DNA of 64,000 nucleotides from the NCBI RefSeq assembly GCF_000721705.1, contig NZ_JOJL01000019.1:1-64000 (forward strand), given 5' to 3'. The DNA comes from Actinoplanes subtropicus. GTDB taxonomy: Bacteria > Actinomycetota > Actinomycetes > Mycobacteriales > Micromonosporaceae. Below, piece by piece: positions 16,031 to 29,496 of the stretch. The position numbers were made by a program, and so were the translations under genes. Below the pieces are notes generated by a model, which searched no databases, had not been told where the DNA came from, and saw nothing but the letters and a program-made list of their open reading frames with translations. The first letter of the stretch is position 1, and each line of letters opens with the position of its first letter.

Positions 16031-16759
16031 ATGCGAGAACCCGACGCCGCCTTCGCCGACCCCCGCCAAGCAGTCCTCTATGACACCTTCAACGGGGACG
16101 ACCGGTCCGATCTCGACGCCTACCTGGCGATCGCCGGCGAGGTCGGCGCCCGCCGCGTGATCGACATCGGCTGCGGCACCGGCGTCCTGGCGATCCGGCT
16201 GGCCGGCGCGGGCTGTTCGGTCCTGGGCGTCGACCCGGCCGAGGCCTCGCTCGCCGTCGCCCGGGCCAAACCGCGGGCCGGCCTCGTCACCTGGCTCCAC
16301 GGCGACGCGACCGCTCTGCTCGGCCGGAACGAGGCCGCCGACCTGGCGGTGATGACCGGCAACGTCGCGCAGGTGTTCGTCGCCGATGAGGACTGGGCCG
16401 CCACCCTTTCCGCGGTCCGCGCGGCGCTCCGGCCCGGCGGCTGGTTCGCCTTCGAGACCCGCCGCCCCGAGGTCCGGGATTGGGAGAGCTGGGACGTCGC
16501 CCCGACGCCGGTCACCCTGCCGGACGGCCGCACCGCCGTCGTGACCCGCACCGTGACCGACGTGTCGCCGCCCCTGGTCACCTTCGAGGGCTCGACCACC
16601 ATCGGCGACGAGGTGCTGCGCTCGACCTCGACGCTCCGGTTCCGCGAACGCCAGGAGGTCGAGCGGGACCTGCTCGCCCACGGCTTCACCGTGCCCGACA
16701 TCCGCGACGCCCCCGACCGCCCGGGCAAGGAGCACGTCTTCCTCACCCAGCGGCAGTAG
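16031..16759 (+). CDS. Class I SAM-dependent methyltransferase
   Basis: A 242-residue protein. SAM motif I is VIDIGCGTGVLAIRLA (about residues 43-58), motif II is VLGVDPAEASL, and a small beta domain follows residue 160. It belongs to the UbiE/Methyltransf_25-like group. The ATG at 16031 is preferred because the sequence upstream of it does not resemble the family. The 277 bases after its stop up to 17036 hold no recognisable gene. Confidence 0.85.
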   Translation: MREPDAAFADPRQAVLYDTFNGDDRSDLDAYLAIAGEVGARRVIDIGCGTGVLAIRLAGAGCSVLGVDPAEASLAVARAKPRAGLVTWLHGDATALLGRNEAADLAVMTGNVAQVFVADEDWAATLSAVRAALRPGGWFAFETRRPEVRDWESWDVAPTPVTLPDGRTAVVTRTVTDVSPPLVTFEGSTTIGDEVLRSTSTLRFRERQEVERDLLAHGFTVPDIRDAPDRPGKEHVFLTQRQ

Positions 16760-17036
16760 GACGACACCCGGGCCCGCACTCCGACCGGCCCCCGCGACGT
16801 GAGCTTTCAGCGGAATTTCAACGGCGATTCACGGGTCGGCGCTAGCCTCCGTGTCGATCTCTGATCCGCCATCCGGGCGTCCTGGCCGCCGACCCCAGCG
16901 GCTGCCAGGGCGCCCTTTCTCGTGCTTTCCCGGGCCGGATGTTACGGCTCCGATAGCGACTCTTCCTGCGCTCTTAAGATCCGGCCGCCGAGACTTCCGG
17001 CATGACGACGATCGATGGTGGCCGGGGAGCCGCCGC

Positions 17037-18662
17037 GTGCTGAGGTCGTGGCGCCGGCCCGGGCGGCGCGTCACCGCGTTCGGTGGCGTGGCGCTCACCC
17101 TCCTCGGCGCCGGGATCGCGGTGGGCGGCGTCTTTCCGGGCAGCGGCCAGGCGGCCGGTCCGGACCGCGCCGCGCTGAGCGCCGCGGCCGCCGACCAGTT
17201 CGTCACCGGCGAGTCCACCGGCTTTCCCCGGGCCCCGGGCGAGTCGCTCACCCGCCGATCCGTCACTACCACAGAAAGCGGTCTGAACTATGCCAACTAC
17301 TCTCGTACCTATCAGGATCTGCGTGTCTTTGTTGGTGGCGACGTGGTCGTCGTCACCGATCGCACCGGTGCGGTAAAGAGCAGTTCCGCGGGGTCGGCGC
17401 CGATCGACGTCGACATCACGCCCCGGGTGCCGGCCGCGCGGGCGGTGGCGGTCGCCCGGCAGCGGCATCCCGGTACGGTCGCCGGCGACCCGGCTCTCGG
17501 GGTGGTCGCCGGCGACCGGTCCCTGCTCGTCTGGCAGGTGGTCGTCGAGCACGGCGGCGCCGGCCGGGTGCACGCGTTCGTGGACGCACACACCGGCGAC
17601 TACGTGGGCTCGTGGGACGAGTACTCCACCGGGATGGGCACCGCGGGGACGGCGTCGGGGGACATGCTCCAGGCCAGGTTCGGGCGGGACGGCATCGACG
17701 GGAGCGGCGGTACGCCCCGGAAGGTTGCCGGCCCGGACGACGTCACCGCGTTCTACCGCTGCGCCGGGACCGACAGTGCCGCCGACGACGAGGCGACGGA
17801 CGACCGGACCATGCTCGGGCGCGGCGTCTTCTGCCACACGCCCGGCGGCGACAGCGGCATCTCGAACGAGACCGGCGGCCTCGTCGAGGGCACCGCCGAC
17901 ATCTTCGCCGCCCTGGCGGAGGGGCTGGTCGACCCGTCGCGGGCCGGCGACCCGAACTGCTGGTACCCGGCCATCCCGAACGCCGACGTGCGGGCGGCGG
18001 CCGGCCCGCTGAACCACTGGTTCCACCTGATCGCGGCGGGTTCCGGCTGGGCCGGCCCGACCTGCGACGGCGGGACGGTCAAGGGCATCGGCATCGGGCC
18101 GGCGGGCCAGATCTTCTACCACGCCCTGCTGCGCAAGACTTCCGGCTGGACGTACCGCCAGGTGCGCACGGCGACCCTGGAGGCCGCCCTGGAGCTGCAC
18201 CCGAACGGCTGCACCGAGTTCGAAGCGGTCCGGGCGGCGTGGGACGCGGTACGCGTACCGTCGCGGGAGGACCCGGCGTGCACCGCGAGCTCGACGCCGG
18301 CCTTGACGTCGGCGCCGGCCGGGACGCGGCTGGCGAACCCGGCGGACTTCGACATCGCGGACCGGGCCGTCGTCGAGTCCCCGATCACCGCGAACCTCCC
18401 CGGCAAGGCGCCGAAGACGCTGAGGGTCGACGTGGACATCACCCACAGCTTCCGCGGCGACCTGCAGATCGACCTGGTCGCCCCGGATGGCACGGCCTAC
18501 CGCCTCGAGTCGTCGAACCGGCTGGACTCGGCCGACGACGTCAAGCGCGGCTTCACGGTGGACGCCTCCGCCGAGCCGGCGGCCGGGACCTGGATGCTGC
18601 GGGTCCGGGATCGATGCGCCGGCGACACCGGCGTCCTCAACTCCTGGGCCTTGACCTTCTGA
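17037..18662 (+). CDS. M4 (thermolysin) peptidase-like exported protein lacking HEXXH, with P-domain
   Basis: A 541-residue protein with an N-terminal signal or anchor (about 8-35), a propeptide-like PepSY/FTP region (about 50-195), a shortened M4-like region (about 205-425) and a proprotein-convertase P-domain (about 440-541). GGLVEGTADIF matches the third zinc-ligand helix of M4 enzymes (GGLNEATSDIF), and PLNHWFHLIAAGSG plus the C-terminal helices also fit. However no HEXXH occurs anywhere: the segment between FGRDGIDG and the NETGG stretch is short and divergent. The enzyme is probably inactive or repurposed for binding. GTG start with GGGGAG 7 bases upstream. Confidence 0.75.
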   Translation: MLRSWRRPGRRVTAFGGVALTLLGAGIAVGGVFPGSGQAAGPDRAALSAAAADQFVTGESTGFPRAPGESLTRRSVTTTESGLNYANYSRTYQDLRVFVGGDVVVVTDRTGAVKSSSAGSAPIDVDITPRVPAARAVAVARQRHPGTVAGDPALGVVAGDRSLLVWQVVVEHGGAGRVHAFVDAHTGDYVGSWDEYSTGMGTAGTASGDMLQARFGRDGIDGSGGTPRKVAGPDDVTAFYRCAGTDSAADDEATDDRTMLGRGVFCHTPGGDSGISNETGGLVEGTADIFAALAEGLVDPSRAGDPNCWYPAIPNADVRAAAGPLNHWFHLIAAGSGWAGPTCDGGTVKGIGIGPAGQIFYHALLRKTSGWTYRQVRTATLEAALELHPNGCTEFEAVRAAWDAVRVPSREDPACTASSTPALTSAPAGTRLANPADFDIADRAVVESPITANLPGKAPKTLRVDVDITHSFRGDLQIDLVAPDGTAYRLESSNRLDSADDVKRGFTVDASAEPAAGTWMLRVRDRCAGDTGVLNSWALTF

Positions 18663-18713
18663 GCCGACAAGTTATCGTTCTGCACCCGATCTCCGACCGA
18701 CGGGCCGCACCGC

Positions 18714-20081
18714 ATGAGACGCAGCTATGTCCTGGTCGCCCTGGCGGTGACGACGCTGGTGGCCCTGGCGTTCGTCATTCCGCTGGGCCTGCCGGTCGGC
18801 AGCGCGGCCGAGGACCGCGCGCTGCGGGAGGCGGAGCGGCAGGCGCTCGGCCTGTCCGCCGTCGTCGTGGTGGCCACCGACCGCGATCTCGTCCAAAACT
18901 CGATCATGAGTACGCGGGCGGGCCAGGACGGCCGGCTGGCCGCGCACCTGCCGGCGCTCGGCACGGTCGGCGCCTCGAAGGTCCCGGACGCCGACATCGA
19001 GCGGGCCCGGCAGCGGCCGGGCGCCACCCGGGTCGACGTCCCCGGCGGGCTGGCCTACCTGCGCCCGGTGGCGCTGCCGCAGGGCCAGGTCGCGGTGATC
19101 GAGGTGTACGTGCCGACCGCCACCCTGCAGGCCGGGGTGGGCCAGGCGTGGCTGGTGCTCGTCGGTGAGGCGCTGGTCCTGGTGGCGCTCTGCACGTTCC
19201 TGGCCGACCGGCTCGCCGCCCGGGTGGTCCGCTCGTCGCGCGACCTGGCCCGGACCGCGGCGAGCCTGAGCGCCGGCCGGCTGCACGCCCGGGCCCAGCC
19301 GAGCGGGCCGCCGGAGATCGCCGAGGTGGGCGCGGCCCTCAACGGCCTCGCCGACCAGTTCCTCGAGTTCCTGGCGGCCGAGCGGGCGCTGGCCGCGAAC
19401 CTGTCACACCGGCTGCGGGTGCCGCTGACCGCCGTACGGCTCAACGCCGAGGCGCTGCCGCCGGGCGCCGATCGGGACCGGCAGCTGCACGTCGTCGACC
19501 GCCTGGAGCAGGAGATCAACGCGGTGATCGTCGAGGCGAGCCGGCCGCTGGCCGCCCGGCCGCGACTGCGCTGCGACCTGGCCGAGGTGGTCGCGGACCG
19601 GGCGGCGTTCTGGGGTGCGCTCGCCGAGGACCAGGAACGGCCCTGGGAACTCGGCGAGATGCCGGCCGAGCCGATCATGGTGCCGGCCGCGGTGTCGGTG
19701 GTGACCGAGGCCCTCGACGTGCTGCTGGGCAACGTCTTCCACCACACTCCGGAGTCCGCGGCCTGCCGGGTCTCGGTGGAGCGGGGCCCGCAGTCCGCCT
19801 CGGTCACCGTGCAGGATGCCGGTCCCGGGTTCGCCGATCCGGAGGCTGCCGTCCGGCGCGGCGCCAGCGACGGCGACTCCACCGGGTTGGGTCTCGACAT
19901 CGCCCGGCGGCTCGCCGAGGAGACCGGCGGGCGTCTCGAGATCGACCGCGGTGAGCTGGGCGGGGCGCGAGTGGTGCTCACGCTCGGGCTCGCGCTCGCC
20001 GACGACCCGGCCCAGCCGCCGCCGGCGGCGCCGCGTGGACAGTTCTGGAAACGGCTGGGCGGTACCCATGCGCGCCTGTGA
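18714..20081 (+). CDS. Sensor histidine kinase
   Basis: A 455-residue membrane kinase: TM1 at about 5-27, an extracellular sensor of about 110 residues, TM2 at about 142-164, HAMP to about 215, then a HisKA-like H-box ANLSHRLRVPLTAVRL, N-box LLGNVFHHTPE, G1 DAGPGF and G2 STGLGLDIA. All catalytic motifs are present. Its stop lies only 4 bases from the stop of the convergent response regulator at 20086, its likely partner. The two are on opposite strands, which is unusual for a cognate pair. Confidence 0.9.
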   Translation: MRRSYVLVALAVTTLVALAFVIPLGLPVGSAAEDRALREAERQALGLSAVVVVATDRDLVQNSIMSTRAGQDGRLAAHLPALGTVGASKVPDADIERARQRPGATRVDVPGGLAYLRPVALPQGQVAVIEVYVPTATLQAGVGQAWLVLVGEALVLVALCTFLADRLAARVVRSSRDLARTAASLSAGRLHARAQPSGPPEIAEVGAALNGLADQFLEFLAAERALAANLSHRLRVPLTAVRLNAEALPPGADRDRQLHVVDRLEQEINAVIVEASRPLAARPRLRCDLAEVVADRAAFWGALAEDQERPWELGEMPAEPIMVPAAVSVVTEALDVLLGNVFHHTPESAACRVSVERGPQSASVTVQDAGPGFADPEAAVRRGASDGDSTGLGLDIARRLAEETGGRLEIDRGELGGARVVLTLGLALADDPAQPPPAAPRGQFWKRLGGTHARL

Positions 20082-20085
20082 CCGG

Positions 20086-20769
20086 TCAGGCCGGTTCGCC
20101 GGGCGGCGAGAGCCGGATGCCGACCCCGCGCACGGTGTGCAGGTAGCGCGGCGCCGCGGCGCGTTCCCCGAGCTTGCGGCGCAGCCAGGTGAGGTGGACG
20201 TCGACCGTCTCGGCCGAATGGCTCTCCGACGGCCACACGTCCTGCAGCAGCTGCCGGCGGGTGACCACCGTGCCGGCCCGCCCGGCGAGGTAGGCCAGCA
20301 GGTCGAACTCGCGTCGGGACAGGCTCAGCGGCGTCCCGTCCAGAGTGGCCGTGCGGGCCCGCCGGTCGACCACCAGACCGCCCACCACCAGCTCGGCGCT
20401 CACCCGCCCGGCGCCCCGGCGCAGCAGCGCGGCGATCCGCGCCTCGATCTGCTCGGCCGAGTACGGCTTGACCACATAGTCGTCCGCGCCGGCCCGTAGC
20501 AGCCGGATCATCTCGCTCTCCTGCTCCCGGGCGGTCGCGACCAGGATCGGCACGAGCGAGGTCGCCCGGATCCGGCGCAGCACCGCGGTGCCGTCCAGGT
20601 CGGGCAGGCCGAGATCGAGGACGACCACGTCCGGCTGCCACGTCGTCACCTCGTGCAGCCCGCCCAGGGCCGTCTCGGACAGCCGCACCACGTGACCGCT
20701 CGCCACCAGTAGCCGGCCGACCGCGTCGCGTACATCCGGATCATCTTCGATCACCAGCACCTGCGGCAT
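20086..20769 (-). CDS. OmpR/PhoB family response regulator
   Basis: A 227-residue regulator: receiver domain at 1-118 with D8/D9 acidic pocket, phospho-acceptor Asp in VVVLDLGLPDLDG (about residue 51) and Lys in VVKPYS, then a winged-helix DNA-binding domain (SRREFDLLAYLAGRAGTVVTR; TVRGVGIRL). Start ATG at 20769. It is tail-to-tail with the kinase at 18714 and head-to-head with the exported protein at 20804, only 34 bases apart, so the promoter of one must overlap the coding region of the other. Confidence 0.9.
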   Translation of the reverse strand: MPQVLVIEDDPDVRDAVGRLLVASGHVVRLSETALGGLHEVTTWQPDVVVLDLGLPDLDGTAVLRRIRATSLVPILVATAREQESEMIRLLRAGADDYVVKPYSAEQIEARIAALLRRGAGRVSAELVVGGLVVDRRARTATLDGTPLSLSRREFDLLAYLAGRAGTVVTRRQLLQDVWPSESHSAETVDVHLTWLRRKLGERAAAPRYLHTVRGVGIRLSPPGEPA

Positions 20770-20803
20770 GGCTACGAAGATACAACCGAGGGAGTCTGTG
20801 ATC

Positions 20804-21358
20804 ATGCTGCGTAGCTGCAAATATGTCGCCGCTTGGATGGCCGTGGCGGCGGTGGCTGTCACGGTCTCCTGGCTGGGCGTCCGGGTCGGGCTGGCGCCCG
20901 CGCTGACCGCCGAGTCCCCGGTGGCGATCGACGTCAATCGCCGGTACACCGAGGTCCACCTGGGCTTCGACGACGTGACCCCGGCGCCGTCGGTGTCGAG
21001 CACGCCGAGCCGGCCGAAGCCGTCCAAGTCCGCGACCGTGGCGCCGAGGCCCGCCGCGACCAAGCGCCCAGCGCCGAAGCCGTCGACGACGCCGTCGGTG
21101 CACCCGGCCACGTCCGCGCCGGCCGACCAGAAGGAGTACGAGATCACCGCGGAGGGCGGCACGGCGACCGTGGCGTACTCGGCCACCCGGGTCGACGCCG
21201 TGGACGCCCAGCCGATCGACGGCTACGTGGCGAGCTACACCCGGCGCAGCGACACGACCATCGTGATCCGGCTGGACGGCCCGGCGCACTCGTCGGTGAT
21301 CACCGCGTACTGGCTCGACGGCCCGCACGCGCGGATCGCCGAGGAGTACGCGGGATAG
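20804..21358 (+). CDS. Membrane-anchored or exported protein with Pro/Lys-rich linker
   Basis: A 184-residue protein: N-terminal hydrophobic segment (about 8-30), an extracellular Pro/Ser/Lys/Thr-rich linker (about 65-115), and a compact C-terminal domain of about 70 residues (YEITAEGGTATVAYSA...GYVASYTRR). No known family recognised. The ATG has GAGGGAG 9 bases upstream. It is divergent from the response regulator and next to the kinase, suggesting it is a target of that system or an accessory sensor. Confidence 0.65.
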   Translation: MLRSCKYVAAWMAVAAVAVTVSWLGVRVGLAPALTAESPVAIDVNRRYTEVHLGFDDVTPAPSVSSTPSRPKPSKSATVAPRPAATKRPAPKPSTTPSVHPATSAPADQKEYEITAEGGTATVAYSATRVDAVDAQPIDGYVASYTRRSDTTIVIRLDGPAHSSVITAYWLDGPHARIAEEYAG

Positions 21359-21463
21359 CGGCCGGCGGTCGGCCATGTCACAGTGCCGCGCGCGTTCTCA
21401 ACCCACGCCCCCGGGCAACCGATTGGCGAGACCGCAGAAGCCAGTGCGTGGGAGGACGGGTCG

Positions 21464-23929
21464 ATGGCGCGAGCCGAGGAGATCAAGCAGGCGTTCGACG
21501 AGGTCATCACCGATGGCGTACGCCGGGGGATGCTGCACAACCTCGCCGAGGACGAGCGCCTCGACGGCCGCACGATCACCCTGGCCGGACGGCACCTGGT
21601 GAACTTCGGGTCGTGCAGCTACCTCGGACTGGAGACGCATCCGGCGATGCGCGCCGGGGTGATCGACGCGGTCGACCGGTACGGGACGCAGTTTTCCTCC
21701 TCGCGCGCGTTCCTCTCGGCCCCGGCGTACGGCGCGGCCGAGCGCGCCCTCACCGCGCTCTTCGGTCGCGAGACGATCCTGACCCCGAGCACGACCCTCG
21801 GTCACCTGGCCGCGCTGCCGACCGTTCTCGAGTCCGGCGACGTGCTCCTGCTGGACCACCAGGTGCACCACAGCGTCCAGACCGCCGCCAAGCTCGTGCA
21901 GTGCCAGGGGACCAGGGTCGAGCTGATCCCGCACAACGACCTGCGGACGCTGCAGCGCCGCCTCGACGAGCACCGCTCCAGCCACCGGCGGGTGTGGTAC
22001 GCGGCCGACGGTCTCTACAGCATGTACGCGGACTTCGCCCCGATCGACGAGCTCAACCGGCTCGTCGCCGCCAACGACAACCTCTGGCTCTACCTCGACG
22101 ACGCGCACGCGTTCTCCTGGATGGGCCGGCACGGTCGCGGCTACGCGCTGGAGAACCTGAGCCCGCTCGCCCTGCGGCGCAGCGTGGTGGCGGGATCGCT
22201 GAACAAGTCGTTCGCCGCGGCCGGCGGCGCGATCACCTTCCCGGACGCCGAGACCCGCCGGCAGGTGTTCACCGTGGGCGGGCCGCTGATCTTCTCCGGT
22301 CCGGTGCAGCCGCCGATGCTCGGCGCCGTCCTGGCCTCCGCCCGGCTGCACCTGTCGGAGGAGGTGGTCGCCCGCCAGAACCGGCTCACCGAGGTGATCC
22401 GCCTGTTCAACCAGCTCGCCGCGGAGAACGGCCTGCCGGTGGTCAGCCCCAGCGAGGCGCCGATCCGCTGCGTCGGCGCCGGGCGGCCCGGGGTGGCGTA
22501 CAACCTGACCGGCCGGCTCCGCGACGCCGGCTTCTTCGTCGACACCGCGACGTTCCCGGCGGTGGCGGCGAAGCGCTCCGGCGCCCGGATCGCGCTGACC
22601 GCACATCACACCGACGACGACGTCGCGGGTCTCGTCGAGGCCCTCGCGGACGCCCTGCCCCGGGCTCTCGCCGACGAGGGCGACGACCTCGCGACGCTGC
22701 AGCGGGCGTTCCGCCGGCAGCTCGCCGGCCGGCCGGTGAGCCTGCGCTCGTCCGTCGCCCACGTGCCGGCCGCCCGTTCCGGTGGGCTTCGGCTGGAGGA
22801 GCACACCACGATCGAGGCGATCGACCGGGCCGAGTGGGACGCGATGCTGGGCGGCCGGGGCGTGTTCGACTGGCAAGGGCTGCGTGCCCTGGAGGACGCG
22901 TTCGCCGGCGATGACGCGGAGCCCGAGCACCGCTGGTCGTTCCGCTACTGGATCGTGCGGGAGGCGGGGACCGGCCGGCCGGTGGCCGCCACGTTCTTCA
23001 CCACCGCCCTGTGGAAGGACGACATGCTGGCCGCGCCGCACGTGTCGATCGAGGTCGAGCGGCGGCGCGCCGAGGATGCGTACTACCTCACCTCGACCGT
23101 CGTGGGGATGGGCTCGCTGCTCAGCGAGGGCGACCATCTGTACCTGGACCGGACCGGCGACTGGCGCCCGGCGCTGCGGCTCATCCTGGCCGCCGCCCGC
23201 GCCGAGGAGGACCGGACCGGCGCCGCCGCGATCGTCCTGCGGGACCTGCCCGACGGCGACGCCGGACTGCACGAGGTGCTGCTCGGCGAGGGCTTCGCCC
23301 GGGTGCCGGTGCTGGACACGTGGACTCGCTCGATCGACTTCGCGGGCGACGCCGACTTCCTCGCCGGGCTGCCGAAGAAGGCCCGCTACCACCAGCGCAC
23401 CAAGGTGCTGGCCTGGGAGGAGCGGTACCGGATCGACACGTACGCCGGTGGTTCGGCGGAGGCCGCGTCGCTGTCCGCCGAGGATCGCGACCACCTGTAC
23501 CGCCTGTACCGCGACGTGCACGCGCGCAACCTGGAGCTCAACGTCTACCCGCTGCCGCGCCGGCTGCTCGACGCGGTGCTGGCGCGGCCGGGCTGGGAGC
23601 TGGTCACGCTCACCCTGCACGACGGGCCCGGCGAGCCGGTCGCGTTCGCGCTTCAGCACGTCGGGGCCGAGCACGTCCAGCCGCTCTTCGTCGGCCTGGA
23701 CTACCGGTACGTGGCGAGTCACCACTCGTACCAGCAGACACTCTGGCAGGCCGTCCGCTCGGCGCAGCGGCACGGCGCCCGGCGGGTGCTCTTCGGCATG
23801 AGCGCCGACCTGCAGAAGTCCCGGTTCGGCGCGAAGCCTGAGCGACGCTGGGTCTACCTGCAGTCCACCGACGGTTTCCACCACGACGTGCTGAACCGGA
23901 TCGAGGAGGGACTTGCCGTCGGAGCCTAA
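21464..23929 (+). CDS. AONS/CqsA-like PLP-dependent acyltransferase fused to FemAB/GNAT-like domain
   Basis: An 821-residue fusion. Residues about 10-405 form an alpha-oxoamine synthase fold: HHS at 135-137, DDAH (D212, H215) for PLP, and the Schiff-base lysine K248 in SLNKSFAAAGG. This family condenses acyl-CoAs with amino acids or aminated donors (BioF, serine palmitoyltransferase, and CqsA/LqsA that make alpha-hydroxyketone signals). Residues about 430-815 resemble the peptidoglycan-bridge/BioF2-like FemAB acetyltransferase fold (KARYHQRTKVLAW, SYQQTLWQAVRSAQRHGAR). GGAGG is 8 bases before the ATG. The next gene begins within or just after its end and is a sensor kinase. The fusion suggests a two-step product: PLP-made aminoketone then N-acylated. 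Product unknown. Confidence 0.8.
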   Translation: MARAEEIKQAFDEVITDGVRRGMLHNLAEDERLDGRTITLAGRHLVNFGSCSYLGLETHPAMRAGVIDAVDRYGTQFSSSRAFLSAPAYGAAERALTALFGRETILTPSTTLGHLAALPTVLESGDVLLLDHQVHHSVQTAAKLVQCQGTRVELIPHNDLRTLQRRLDEHRSSHRRVWYAADGLYSMYADFAPIDELNRLVAANDNLWLYLDDAHAFSWMGRHGRGYALENLSPLALRRSVVAGSLNKSFAAAGGAITFPDAETRRQVFTVGGPLIFSGPVQPPMLGAVLASARLHLSEEVVARQNRLTEVIRLFNQLAAENGLPVVSPSEAPIRCVGAGRPGVAYNLTGRLRDAGFFVDTATFPAVAAKRSGARIALTAHHTDDDVAGLVEALADALPRALADEGDDLATLQRAFRRQLAGRPVSLRSSVAHVPAARSGGLRLEEHTTIEAIDRAEWDAMLGGRGVFDWQGLRALEDAFAGDDAEPEHRWSFRYWIVREAGTGRPVAATFFTTALWKDDMLAAPHVSIEVERRRAEDAYYLTSTVVGMGSLLSEGDHLYLDRTGDWRPALRLILAAARAEEDRTGAAAIVLRDLPDGDAGLHEVLLGEGFARVPVLDTWTRSIDFAGDADFLAGLPKKARYHQRTKVLAWEERYRIDTYAGGSAEAASLSAEDRDHLYRLYRDVHARNLELNVYPLPRRLLDAVLARPGWELVTLTLHDGPGEPVAFALQHVGAEHVQPLFVGLDYRYVASHHSYQQTLWQAVRSAQRHGARRVLFGMSADLQKSRFGAKPERRWVYLQSTDGFHHDVLNRIEEGLAVGA

Positions 23930-23960
23930 GGTTCCGCCGGATCGGGCCGACGAGGCACAT

Positions 23961-26006
<2,046 letters not shown>

Positions 26007-26016
26007 GGAGCCGCTC

Positions 26017-27479
26017 GTGACGGGACAGATCGAGCCCGCGGTGGGAAGCCTCCTGGCCACGGCGATCGGCCAGGCGGTGCGTACGCCGCTGCACTCGCTG
26101 CTGGGTTTCCTGGAACTGCTCGGCACCACCGACCTGGACGACGAGGGCCGGTCGCTGGTGCGCGAGGCGCGGGCGGGCGGGGAGGCGTTGCTACTGGCCG
26201 GTGACCGCGTCACCGCCCTCGTCCAGGTGCTCACCGACCCGCGGCCCGGCCCGGCCGAGCGGATCCCGGTCAAGCAACTGCTCGCCGAGGTCGCCGCCAC
26301 CGCCGACCCGGTCGCGCCGCCCCGCACGGAGGTGAACCCGTACGTGCCGGCCACGGTGGACGGCGACGGCGACGCGCTGCGCCACGCCCTGCTGGGCCTC
26401 GCCGAATGCGCGGTACGCCACGACGGGCGCGACATCCGGCTCTCGGTGGAGCGGACCAGCGCGTTCGCCGATCGGACGGTGCGGATCCGGGCCTGCGTAC
26501 GGTGGGACGGCGCCGGGCTCACCGCGGCCGAGATCACCGCGCTGACCACCGACACGCCGCCGTCCGGCACCGAGGACCCCATGCTGCTGCTCACCAACCG
26601 CATGATCCGGCGGCTGGGCGCGCAGCTCACCGTCGCCGAGACACATCGGGTGACCACCCTGGCCCTCGATGTCGACCTGCGCGCGACCGGCGTGGCCGCG
26701 GACGAGCCCGCCGGTCGCCCGGCAACCCTGCGGGTGCTCCTGATCGAGGACAACCCGGTCAATCGGCTGCTCACCGAGCGCCAGCTCCGCCGGCTCGGGC
26801 ACGAGCTCGACGTGGTCGAGGAGGGCCTGGCCGGCCTGAAGGCGCTGCGTGAGGGCGGGTACGACGTCCTGCTCGTGGACCGTCACCTGCCCGACATCGA
26901 CGGGGTGGAGGTCGCCCGGCGGGTCCGGGCGGCCGAGCGCGACGGCCACCTGACCGGCCGGACGCCGATCGTCGCGGTCACCGCGGACGCGTCGGCCGGG
27001 CATCGGGAACGATGTCTCGCCGCGGGCATGGACGCATTCCTGACCAAGCCGCTGGATCTCACCCAGCTGCAGGAGACCCTCCTCGAGGTCCTCAGCCGCC
27101 CCGGACCCACCGCCGCCCAGGTCGACCCGGCGGCGATCACCCGGCTGCGACGCCGCTGCGACGGCGACGAGGAGCAGGTACGCCGGATGATCCGGGCCTA
27201 TCTCGACGACCTCGAGGCGCGGGTGGACACGCTGGCCTCGGCCGTCGCGGAGGCCGCGCCGCTGCGAGTCCAGGCGGCGGCCGAGACGCTGCGCGAGGCC
27301 AGCGAACTGCTCGGCGGCATCCGGCTGGCCCGCGCCTGCGCCTTCGTGGGCATGGCCGCCGCCGACGGAGACCTGGCCGGCGCGGCCGCGGTCCTGCCCG
27401 ACCTGCGCGCCTCGCAGGACGAGGTCCGCGCCTGGCTGGAGGGGATGCTCGGCGAACCGGCCCTGGCGGCCCGGTCCGC

Positions 27480-27483
<4 letters not shown>
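26017..27483 (+). CDS. Receiver protein with degenerate kinase and HPt-like regions
   Basis: A 488-residue protein starting at a GTG with GAGGAG 6 bases upstream. Residues 15-35 read IGQAVRTPLHSLLGF, an HisKA H-box in which the phospho-His is replaced by Gln (Q19). A reduced HATPase-like region follows, without clear G boxes. A full receiver domain (about 245-365) has VLLIEDNPVNRLL, acceptor Asp in DVLLVDRHLPDIDG and Lys in LTKPLD. The last 120 residues look like an HPt bundle (QVRRMIRAYLDDLEARVDTLA) but contain no histidine at all. It is probably a receiver-driven scaffold or a sink for the upstream hybrid kinase. Confidence 0.75.
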
Positions 27484-29321
<1,838 letters not shown>

Positions 29322-29351
29322 CGTGACCGAACGCCCTTCCCGGACATGGAG

Positions 29352-29379
29352 CGGGGCCGGCGGATCTCCGCCGGCCCCG
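29352..29379 (-). terminator. Hairpin between peptide gene and ABC exporter
   Basis: A perfect 13-base inverted repeat (CGGGGCCGGCGGA and its complement, 2-base spacer) with no following T run. Placed between a short peptide gene and its exporter, it may be a partial terminator or an mRNA-stabilising structure that lets the peptide be made in excess. Confidence 0.65.
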
Positions 29380-29388
29380 ACTTGGCCG

Positions 29389-29496
29389 TTACCGTGCCGG
29401 CTTGTGCGCGGTAGCCTTCGGCTTCGCCGTCGTGCACGCCGACTTCTTGGCGGCGGGCTTGGCGGCGGGCTTCTTCGGGAGGATCTTGATGGCCAT
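29389..29496 (-). CDS. Small cationic Lys/Ala/Pro-rich peptide, 35 residues
   Basis: Reads MAIKILPKKPAAKPAAKK then SACTTAKPKATAHKPAR. It has one Cys, nine Lys and two Arg/His-rich ends, with AAKP/AAKK repeats reminiscent of HU or histone-H1 tails. AAGGGG lies 8 bases before the ATG. It directly precedes an ABC exporter, a layout used for exported peptides and RiPP precursors, although no modification enzyme is adjacent and no GG leader site is visible. It could instead be a nucleic-acid-binding peptide. No family was recognised. Confidence 0.6.
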   Translation of the reverse strand: MAIKILPKKPAAKPAAKKSACTTAKPKATAHKPAR

